Shown one piece after another: positions 36,394 to 45,381 of a stretch of DNA of 64,000 bases (its first letter is position 1; every line of letters starts with the position of its first letter). A program made the translations under genes and the position numbers. The stretch is taken from NCBI RefSeq assembly GCF_963675165.1, contig NC_087384.1, positions 4,333,182 through 4,397,181 on the forward strand. Reading direction: 5' to 3'. The notes below the pieces were generated by a model. That model was not told the origin of the DNA and did no database searches. It saw only the letters and a program-made list of their open reading frames with translations. This DNA is from Halichondria panicea. Taxonomy: Eukaryota; Porifera; Demospongiae; Suberitida; Halichondriidae.

Positions 36394-36420
36394 ATAGAAC
36401 TGCTCTACTAACAGGATATA

Positions 36421-36618
36421 CCCGTATAGCAGGTAATTTTCGTTGGTGCAAGTTTCGTACGAACGACCCATTTAAATATTTCGTATTTTTTATTTTCGCA
36501 CAGCTGAGGATAGTGACGTTGAATCTATTGCGGTTGAATCGTAGTTTTAATTTCATATGATGCTCTTCAATACGAAATCTATGAAAATTTCCACCATATG
36601 AAAATAACCCGCTATCGG
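36421..36618. mobile_element. MITE, CCGTATAGCGGGTAATTTTC family (diverged)
   Basis: CCCGTATAGCAGGTAATTTTC at the left pairs with GAAAATAACCCGCTATCGG at the right. Both ends carry small differences from the other copies. It lies between two CATAGAT-type elements. Confidence 0.6.
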
Positions 36619-36741
36619 AATAGGGGTAGAGGGGAAGTCTGTATACAAAAAAGGTGCACTATGTGTGCGTATATATCGCATAATTTAAAATCTGTGTAAG
36701 AATTGCATGAGTATACTTTGGATCTAGTACACACATTCAAC

Positions 36742-37623
36742 CATAGATATAAGAAGAGAGAGGGATGGGAAACGCTACGTAAATAGCATTGACGATCCGC
36801 GTTTTGGTCAATGTTTTCTTCTTTATTTCCTCCAACCCATGCTTTTAGCTAGTACTAGGCTATAAACTAGCTATTGAGCTCATGTATTAGCAATGGCTAG
36901 TGGAACAGTCACAACAAGGTAGCAGCAATAGTTAGTGAGACCCTCCAAGCAGTAAAAAGCAGCTTGGACAGGCAAATTCTTGAGAGGAGCTCTGTCTGTA
37001 CCGTTGAGTATTCCAGTACAGTCAGAGACATGATAGAGAATTATAGAAATGTAGCAAAGTTCTGTCGTAAATTACTGTGCCGATACGATGAACCAACTAT
37101 CAATGAATACAAAGAGACATTTACCTACATTCAATCATTGATGTAACTTTCTAAATGGGTACACAAAAAGTCTGCTTTTAAAAACCAGCTTACTAAGACA
37201 AAAATGAACATTACTTACCAACCTAAAGCCAAGTGGCTTTGATTTTACTTGCATACAATGCCCAGCTACTTAAGAAAGAGGGAATCATTAATATTTTGGG
37301 CTGTAGTCACAGCCTCTCCTTGTAGAAGGTACACAAAGCCACTAGATAGAGCCGAAACGACAATACAACACTCAAAAAACTGCCTTTGAAAGTTTTCAAG
37401 CTCTTGGTGAGATACACAACGCTTCTATATGATGCACAGTAGGTGTGGATGCTCAGCACAGTACTAAGAGTCCCAGTGGGGAGCTGTGAATGATAGTAAT
37501 AACATTTCCCGCTGGGTTGGCGGGGTGTCTAGAGCCGAAACGCGGATCAACCTTTTGGCATTACACGGAAGTGATTGTGCGCACGTGCTCCGTTTCCCCT
37601 CCCTCTCCCTTCTTATATCTATG
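36742..37623. mobile_element. Inverted-repeat element, CATAGATATAAGAAG ends, 7-bp TSD
   Basis: This 882-bp element has ends CATAGATATAAGAAGAGAGAG and an inverse CTCTCCCTTCTTATATCTATG. Exact 7-bp repeats ATTCAAC lie at 36735-36741 and 37624-37630. A 60-codon open frame inside (36964-37146) has no recognisable domain. It inserted just beyond the stop codon of the minus-strand gene at 37659-38290. Confidence 0.8.
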
Positions 37624-37658
37624 ATTCAACACAAAAAGTATGACTTCACTGAACACAA

Positions 37659-38290
37659 TTATGGAGTATTCCAACCTAAGAACATTTCTTGGGAATCCAG
37701 ATTAATAGTGATGCTGTTGTAGGGAGCCCTTGCACCCACTAGTCTGATTTGGTGTTGGTGGAACAGCATTGGAACAGACTTCTTGCGTTTGTTTGTCATC
37801 TCAGCCATTGTCATCTCAGCCATCAAGGAGCAGTGCGGAATTCTCTGTCCCGGCTTGAACTGATCAACATGCTTCTTGATAACCTATAGAGATGTCGTAC
37901 TAAGTACAAACTACATGTAATTATGAAATTTCTACCGTAGGATAAAACACTGGCGTTATTTTCAACTCTCCACTGACTTCAACACCAGCCATAGGAATAT
38001 CCAGTGTTATTCTGTCCTCCTCAAACTCAACAAGATGACTCACTCCGAGAATGGCTTCTTTAGAGGAGTACTCCTCCCTCACATGCTGTGGCAAAACAAT
38101 GCATTGACATTGTAAAATATATTGTCACTTACTGTTACATAAATCTCATGATTCAAGCAGACAACAAAATGTATTTCGCTCTTGTGCAGCTCTGAGCGAA
38201 GGTAGTAGAGGAAGGAAGTGTACTTTCTCTCCAAATCTGGCACAACCAGTCCACTCATATCAAAACAAGTATACCAGTCTTTTCTCTTTA
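37659..38290 (-). CDS. Unrecognised protein, last three exons (partial)
   Basis: Three consecutive minus-strand exons fit together: 38133-38290, 37936-38085 and 37659-37883. Each has a good acceptor and GTAAGT- or GTAGAA-type donor, the two internal junctions are both phase 0, and the last exon ends in TAA at 37659-37661. They give about 176 residues, with segments DWYTCFDMSGLVVPDLERKY, HLVEFEEDRITLDIPMAG and VIKKHVDQFKPGQRIPHCSL. I do not recognise the family. The charged and hydrophobic pattern looks like a folded protein rather than chance. Upstream exons would lie to the right, at 38.3 kb or beyond, but none was found before the transposon. Introns are about 47-52 nt. Confidence 0.55.
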
Positions 38291-39466
38291 CTACAGGGGT
38301 ACAATTACATGCAATAATTTCTCGCTATGGTAGCCTAGATATAATTATTAGGGATGTCGTAATCATATAGTTTATTATTTATTACTATGTTGTGATGATC
38401 TATAAATATTAGTAAAACATGTAGCTACATAGTACCAGGAGTATATTACAGAGGAGCTTGTGCATGCATGGGTTCGGAAATCACATCTCGTGTGCTTTCC
38501 TAAACGCCGCATTGCCTTATAATAAAGTGTGTAAGTACTGTGTACATAAATTACAGGCCGCGTCAGCCTGTGAATATCATTATAAACGGATTTTGTATGT
38601 AGTGCAGCAGCAGAAGAGCTAGGTTGAGCCAGAAAGAGCTAAAATGAATAGCTAGATCTTTGATGTATGTTGGTATACATCATGGAAGAGACTGTCATTG
38701 GTGAGGTACAGAAAGTTCTAAAATAGGAGCATATCCAGTCACTTTGTACAGAAAAAATTTGCTAGACTTAAGACTAAAACATACTAGGTGTTTTGTTTTT
38801 GCAGTGGGAGTCTTACTGGGGTTCTTAGAAGAGAGAGCTTACTACCAGCCCTATAGCTAACTAGCTAGCTGTAGCTTTTCACTTTTATTGACCTATGCTT
38901 GGTAAAAGTGCACCGTCAGCTCAATTAGCACTCGCCCGCAGACCCACTCAGTGGTTTTGGTCATGCTTTGCAAACTTCCACGAGGTGCGATTCCCGAGGT
39001 AAGACGCTCCTTCTGTAACGTGCTCCTGATAGTACATAGTACTACATGTAGCTCTAGATTTTAAATCTAGTACTCTGTGTACTATTTAGTGACATGTACA
39101 TAGTACACTCTGCATATCGATTGACATAACGTCCCGTGATTGGATTACAGTGGCATCTTTAGCAGACCTCTTGCGATAGTTTAGCTAGCGATGGGCTGTA
39201 AAAACAGAACTTACAACAGAAACCTAGCCACAACCATTGAATTATGACTAGATCTATTTTTTTTTGATGATGTCTCATTGTTTAACCTGTATAGATATTT
39301 AGAGTCTACCTCACAATGCAGTCAGTCGGTCCGATGAGTCAAATGCAGTTCTCACAACGTACAACACCATTTACCAGTACAGTAGTATAGTAGTACACTC
39401 TCTGCCGCGCCAGTAGACCACAGAGCTAGAGTAGACCAGATGGAAGATGACCCAGATCGCTCACGG
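38291..39466. other. Non-coding; weak tRNA-like segment
   Basis: Around 38914-38996, a CAGCTCAATTAGC box and a GGTGCGATTCCCG box resemble the A and B boxes of Pol III promoters (see findings). Otherwise no exon or element was recognised. Confidence 0.3.
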
Positions 39467-39598
39467 GCACCAAACCAGAGGAGGTCGGACATCACTTGAA
39501 CTTTCACTAATTATGACCTTTTAATGACATTCCAGGCCAAATTGCTTTTACGTTTTATGCTGATTCAGCACAAATAATGCTGACTCTAGCACAAATAA

Positions 39599-39611
39599 TG
39601 CTGACTCAGCA
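39599..39611. promoter_or_regulatory. Subterminal 13-bp palindrome of the HIRAN transposon (left)
   Basis: TGCTGACTCAGCA is a perfect inverted repeat around a central base. The same 13 bases occur near the right end (44902-44914) and in the MITE at 7882-7894, and degenerate versions precede it (TGCTGATTCAGCA and TGCTGACTCTAGCA at 39557-39590). It is a candidate transposase or host-factor binding site. It equals the consensus Maf/AP-1 element known in animals. Confidence 0.65.
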
Positions 39612-39691
39612 GTAGCGTCTCCTTTCGTTTCTGCATTGTGACAGAAACCCTAAACCAGTTGCATGCAGTTATATATATATATTAAGATCTG

Positions 39692-40258
39692 ATGGCTACT
39701 GGACCTAACCCTATGTCTATGAGCACCGACAGCGACAGTAGCAGTGAGGATGAAGGCAGCAATGGCAGAAACAGTGACAGTGACAGTGACCCTAACATTA
39801 ACAGTGACAGTGCTAGTGCTAGTGAGCCTGATAGTGAGCCAGAGGATGTTCGAGAGACAACATTAACACAGAGATGTCACAGACTAAAATTTAAGTGTAT
39901 TGGTAGCAAGAAGGAGCAAAGATACCAAGATGCTCTTCGATCAGCTCAGGATGTGCGACGGCTTGGACATACAATCCCTGTCTCATTATTCAAGGAACCT
40001 CTAAACCCTAGAGATGCACAAGCAATAGCCTTCAAATGTCAGTTGGATGGAAAATGGAAAACGATAGGATATGTCGTTAGTGAATTGTTAGATGAAGTCC
40101 ACACTGTAATGGATAATGGCAGAATAATATCTGTGGAGTTTGCCTGGATATCTTATGTTACTGACTGGAGATCAGGACCAGCATACTTCGCTGGTATATG
40201 GGTCGAGAAGAGGGGTGAGTGGTCAAACCTAGCTAAACGAAAAGCAAGTACAAGATAA
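39692..40258 (+). CDS. HIRAN-domain protein encoded inside the transposon
   Basis: This is a single-exon 188-residue protein. Residues 1-50 are an acidic, serine-rich low-complexity leader (runs of SDSD and SEPDSEPED). Residues about 58-175 form a HIRAN-like domain with the hallmark KEPLNPRDAQAIAF segment followed by GKWKTIGYV and a terminal aromatic/basic stretch (FAGIWVEKRGEW). HIRAN domains are known from Rad5/HLTF, where they bind 3' single-stranded DNA ends at stalled forks, and as stand-alone proteins in bacteria and phages. Here there is no helicase or RING domain, so an accessory role at DNA ends during transposition is inferred. An AT-rich TATA-like run (about 39669-39681) lies just upstream of the ATG. 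It converges with the transposase gene, with 146 bp between stop codons. Confidence 0.8.
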   Translation: MATGPNPMSMSTDSDSSSEDEGSNGRNSDSDSDPNINSDSASASEPDSEPEDVRETTLTQRCHRLKFKCIGSKKEQRYQDALRSAQDVRRLGHTIPVSLFKEPLNPRDAQAIAFKCQLDGKWKTIGYVVSELLDEVHTVMDNGRIISVEFAWISYVTDWRSGPAYFAGIWVEKRGEWSNLAKRKASTR

Positions 40259-40404
40259 CTGGTTATTGAACTTTATGTTATGTGTATTTATTTATTATGC
40301 GTTCATGAATCTTTTTAATCCCTTGTTGTGTTGTATAATTTGATTTTCATATAAATTATTGCTTAATTGAACACAATAAGAAGTATATAATGTTGGAGTG
40401 AAGT

Positions 40405-43400
40405 TTATTGAGCGTATGAGTGTTCAAATAGGTGATGTTGAGTGCTTTCCAGTGGTGGTGGCATTGGAATGGGTAAATTATGGAAGGTCATCCTAGTTGA
40501 ACGAGCACCAGATTCAGGGAGTGTTGCTCTTCCATACATAAGGTGAGCTGGTTGTTCTTTTCTTCGAACACGTTTCTTCCTCTTCTTTGAAGGTTTCTCA
40601 TCAAAGTGCGGTCTGCTTCCTTCATAAAAGCGGTCATGTGATGAAGAAAAGTAATAAAACCCCAGAGTTGGGTCTGACCTCTTGTCAAACTCGATGCACA
40701 CCTTCCTCCAGGTGTACCTCGCTTGCCGTAAGGTAAAGTGCTTTCCTGTCAAATCCCTCATGATTGAGAACATGCACTCAACATCATCAGTAGTGCTTGA
40801 GCGGGGATTCTCCATTGGCCTTCCAGTTTGGGCGTACTCTCGTCTTTTCCATTCAACACTTTCGATTCCTGTGGTGAGGGCATACACAATCTCCCTGGTG
40901 AATCCTAGGACAGTTACTTTCCTGTGTGGAAAAATTACCACTAGATCATTTTTGCTTCAATTCACATCAACAGTAAACTTTAGGTTACCTTGTAACTTCC
41001 ATCAAACTGAAGTCGTACTGGGCTGTATGCCAAGGCATCAGCTCATCTAAAATGAGATTCAGGAGGTCATAGTTGTACTTTGACCTCTGGAGAGATGACA
41101 GACCTCGCTCGTCACAAGAGCGCCTCCAATTCCTGATGACTCTAACGTACTTCTCTTCATACTCATATTTATTTTTTCTCATGAACAGTTCAACACCCTC
41201 AGAGAAAAGATTTTCTGCATCTTGGACTGACTGTTTTCTCTGGCCTGTCAATGCTGGGTACGTTAGTCCAGACTCGTCATCATATAATGCCTCATGAAAT
41301 CTTTCAACCCTGATTGGTTGTGGGCCTCCTTTCCTTGTGCACTGGCACACTCTCTATATAGAAGTATATTAAATAAAAACACACCCAAGCTAGTGAATGT
41401 ACTGTAAAAAAACATATATACCTTCATAATGTGTGCAAAATCTTCTCTCTCGTGGAATTCTTTGCCGGTAATGGGATGAATTTCAGGAACATACATGTGA
41501 GTAGAGAATGGCACACCCTTTTCAACCCAATGGCACACTTGATACTTGTACTCCATCTGAGAAAGAATGGCTCTTAGCTTGTCACCTTTGTCTTCTGCCC
41601 TCTGATCTACACATAATTATTATACGTACTTTCACGTAATTTTGGTTGGTCATTATTATCATACCTGAATTATATATAACATCATACCTGACCATGGGCA
41701 TGGAGTATATCCTGATGGTACTGTACGCAGTCTGAGCCTCCCTATCCAATCATCTGTATCGATGCCAGCATTTTTCCATCCCCAGATTTCAGACAGGACT
41801 CTCATAGGAACAGCTGGGTTTCCTTTCACAGCTTGAATACTACCATCTGGCATTTCTGAATGGAAATCATGCATGCGTACAATAATATTATACTGATGTA
41901 CAGTACATATACAACTTTACAAACCTGTAGGAGTCAACATGTTCATCATAGCGGTTACAGACATTTTGTCAAACTTCTTTTTTGCTTGTGATTTGATTTC
42001 AAGCACTGAAAGGGGACGAGTATATCCTTTTACCCTCATAGTGTTATACTCTCCATTAGAAAGGAAACCTAATAAAGAAAATGCACATGAACACACATAC
42101 ATGTAGAAGGTTCACAACAAGCACCTACCACTGACATCCATGTTTCTGTCTTTCATTGCTATCACAATTTTGTTGAGAATTGACCTCATTTGTGCAACAC
42201 TTATCCCAACGTAAGAAATACATTGAATCGGCAGGGCATAAGGCTTCTTTGACCGTGACTCCGTGCTTAGCAAAATGACGAGAATATGTGTAGCTGCTGT
42301 CCTCTTGTGCTTGTACAACCCTGTCAAGAATTACAATACTTAAATCTTATGTACTTAATACACTTACCTTTGACAAACTCCAACAATTTCTTGTGTACAA
42401 GTGTTAACTTCTTTGCGACATTAAGAGCGATGATATCGGCGTCAGCATCCTCTAGCACATCTTTTAGTGTTGCCAAGTCAGTGCGTAACACTCGACCACC
42501 AGCAGACAGCTTTTGTAGATCATCTACATTCCATGCAAGGTTTAAGAGAGTTTTCTCATGTGAGACGCCACTTCGAACTTTGGCTGAATATGCATCATTG
42601 CACTTCTTTAAAGCTGCAAGGAAACTATCCATCATACTTACTACGTATTTGGAATGTACATGTACCTTCAACAACGAAGTTAACATCTCCTTCGAGTTTG
42701 CCATACTCTTCATGGACAACGGTAACTAGAGCTGGACGTCTATCAACTATGGACTGGTTTGTGCAAAGCATATCAATTGCAGAACGACGTGTACGATACA
42801 TGTGGTAGAGTTCCTGGACAGCTTCAGTAGCATAATCTGCATCTCCGTTCCATTCAAGCCGTACAGACTCCTCCAAACCACTCACGATATCACAACCGTC
42901 AGCCTTGATCCACCATTTAGCCTCAGGATGCACCTCTACAGCATGGTCTAGTGTAGCCATCTGAAAAAAAAAGTTGAGTATAAAGAAACTTCAGAAAATT
43001 AAATTTACCTGAATGTTCCAAGAATTAGAGAACTGGGTATTCACAATGTGCCTTCTCATTGTGCGCTCACCTAGGGCAGGTACATTCACTCGAGCCTATG
43101 AGATCAATCATACAGATTTACACACATGATATTATACATGTACCTGTATGGGATCCAAAAAAACTACGTTTTCTTGTCCAGTTTGAGTTGTTGAGACCTG
43201 ACTCCACATTGGACCACATAGCATTTTTGAGAACTTAGTCCCAAATAGAGAGTACATGCTAACAAGCCACTTCTCGTAACCTTCTGAACACACAGCCTGC
43301 ATGTGTATAGGTTTAAATTGAACAATAATAAGTCTATACGCACACCTATTTAATACTTACATGAGTTGCATTTGTAGAAGTAAAAAAAGTCGTCATGTAC

Positions 43401-44859
43401 TGAAGTAACCCAAAAGGCATCCTTGATACTGGAAAGCGTGACTCGTTAGAGTTAGGTCGGAGTGTACCTAATCCTTTGGCAAGATGATACAATACGTTCA
43501 CTTTGCCGTTAGAGTCCAAGTGCTTCATTGCAAGCAGTGTCAACTCAAGAAAGTTACCATCCACGGCAACTTTATAGAAGCTGGTAGCGAGTTCACAAAA
43601 CAGCTCACTGATTAATTTCAGCTGGTCTGCAGGTGGAAGGTTTAGAACCTGCCGTTTGAAGTTCTGAAACTTGTCAACCATTACGAGATTAACCTGGCAT
43701 TCTCCAGTATCAACCTACATGGATAAAATAATAGTACACACAGCCTGTACATGATATACTTCAGTACGTACATAAGAGACACTCAGAGCTTGTGGCTCTG
43801 AAGATACTCTTGCAGGGAGTGTCATGAGGGGTGTTGTACTAGGGTGTTTAGAACGTGTAGCCGTGAGTGCTATTTCTGCTTCCCTCGGTGCTGTGTAGTG
43901 TTTGCTGAGAACCTTCCTCACTCGAGAGCTACACGCCAAACCTAGTCATATACATTTTAGTCATTATTTTAAAGTATTTTAACACACACATCCATGCAAC
44001 GGTATTTATTTCACTCACTGCTTCGCAATGGTTCTTGGCTTCTTTGGTGTACAAACAGAGCAGCTAACTTCCAGAAATTCTCAGACATTGCAGGCCAACT
44101 ATTGCTAGGTGTTGATAATAGAATAAACTTTACAATTGCTATATCTTCCTTTAATTTCCATTTCGATGCAGTAGTCGGAGAGGGTGTACACGAGGCACCG
44201 GATTGTTGAGCAACTGAGCTTGTGCTGTTTTTCACTGTGAGGGGAAGTCTTCGACTGCGGGGTCGCTTCTCCTGCTGCTTGGGTGTTATTCCAGTAGGAG
44301 TGGACAACTGTCGACATCGCTTTCTTTCACCACTAGCTCTAGCTCTGTCGACATGTTCAGCCATGGCTAGCTGGTTAGTGCTGCTCGGAATTCGACTCTG
44401 GGGTCGCTTCTCATGCTGCTTGGCCTTGGCCGCCCTGGGTACGGGTGTACATATTACATAAACACTGGCAGTAGGAGTGGACAACTGTCGACATTGCTTT
44501 GTTTCATCAATAGCTCTAGCTCTGTGTTCAACCATGACCAGCTGGTTAGATCTAGTGTTGCTCCTGAGGGGAATTCGACTCTGGGGTCGCTTCTCATGCT
44601 GCTTGGCCTTGGCTGTTACTGTACATATTACATCAACACTGGCAGTAGGAGTTGAAAACTGTTGAAATAGCTTTCTCTTGGCTCTGTGTTCAACCATGAC
44701 TAGCTGGTTAGATCTAGTGTTGCTCCTGAGGGGAATTCGACTCTGGGGTCGCTTCTCATGCTGCTTGGCCTTGGCTGCCTTCCGTGTTACATCAACACTG
44801 GCAGTAGGAGTTGAAAACTGTTGAAATAGCTTTCTCTTGGCACTGTCACGTTCAGCCAT
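40405..44859 (-). CDS. Transposase-like protein, 13 exons, ~1,238 aa
   Basis: Exons are 44019-44859, 43772-43941, 43361-43714, 43144-43296, 43009-43095, 42666-42960, 42368-42613, 42129-42320, 41925-42068, 41688-41855, 41422-41606, 40989-41353 and 40405-40921. All phases agree, and most introns are 48-80 nt. The first exon has about four repeats of a roughly 50-residue basic module (QFSTPTASVDV, KQHEKRPQSRIP), then a SANT/Myb-like segment (WKLKEDIAIVKFIL). The central part holds WWIKADGCDIVSGL (aspartates near residues 556 and 559). The C-terminal part has SSTTDDVECMFSIMRDLTGK (Glu near 1115), then a basic tail. These are candidate DDE residues, but the middle aspartate is unassigned. The stop codon TAA lies within an AATAAA poly(A) signal. 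The start is the ATG at 44857-44859, just inside the right terminal repeat. Confidence 0.82.
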
Positions 44860-44901
44860 AGCTGGCTAGCTAGCTAGGATCAGGATTATGGTTTACTTTA
44901 C

Positions 44902-44914
44902 TGCTGAGTCAGCA
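44902..44914. promoter_or_regulatory. Subterminal 13-bp palindrome of the HIRAN transposon (right)
   Basis: TGCTGAGTCAGCA is the exact reverse complement of the left copy. It sits about 100 bases from the right terminus and 43 bases upstream of the transposase ATG, so it could serve in both end recognition and transcription. Confidence 0.6.
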
Positions 44915-45381
44915 TTATTTGTGCTAAGTCAGCATAAAAAATGCAATTTGGCCTGGAATGTCATTAAAAGGTCATAATTAGTGAAAGTTCAAGTGATGTC
45001 CGACCTCCTCTGGCACCAAACAAAGATCACCTAGCCACACCCACAGTGGGCTTTATTTAGAGATTTTGAAAATGAAAAGAAATTATCATGGAAGATTTAT
45101 CCACTCCTGGTCACAGCTATCGTAATAGGTAATGCTTCATGTTATATCTCTACCATACCATACTAAACCTTTCCTCCTGTTAACACAACAGTTGTCTTGT
45201 TTCGAGTTTAAACAGAGAGTAAGCTTAGGGCAGTGGTAGCTACTATGCATTACCAGTTTCATGAGCTCAATAAATGGCTGGATGCAGCTAGTGCTCATAT
45301 TTAATTTGATTAGAGCCATATTGTTCATCTGTTCACTGTTTTGTCCACACCCAATGCCCCAGGTCTCCTACGACACAGGGT

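Larger units (their letters stand above)
39476..45012. mobile_element. Complete 5.5-kb DNA transposon with HIRAN gene and transposase
   Basis: This 5,537-bp element starts CAGAGGAGGTCGGACATCAC and ends with the exact inverse. The terminal inverted repeats extend about 110-135 bases, to the palindrome TGCTGACTCAGCA at 39599-39611 and 44902-44914. The direct repeat GCACCAAAC (9 bp, exact) flanks it at 39467-39475 and 45013-45021. It encodes two convergent genes: a one-exon HIRAN protein on plus and a 13-exon transposase-like protein on minus, with no stops or frameshifts in either. Near-identical ends, an intact duplication and open frames indicate recent mobility. The 9-bp duplication fits MULE-like elements, but no MULE signature was recognised in the protein, so the superfamily is left open. 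Confidence 0.9.

Noticed and set aside
36964-37146. 60-codon open frame within the 882-bp inverted-repeat element
   Set aside because: No recognisable transposase or other domain, and too short to support.
42641-42665. Apparent 25-nt intron or frameshift in the transposase gene
   Set aside because: A 52-nt intron (42614-42665) ending CCTTGCAG fits both the phase and the length of the other introns, so no anomaly is needed.
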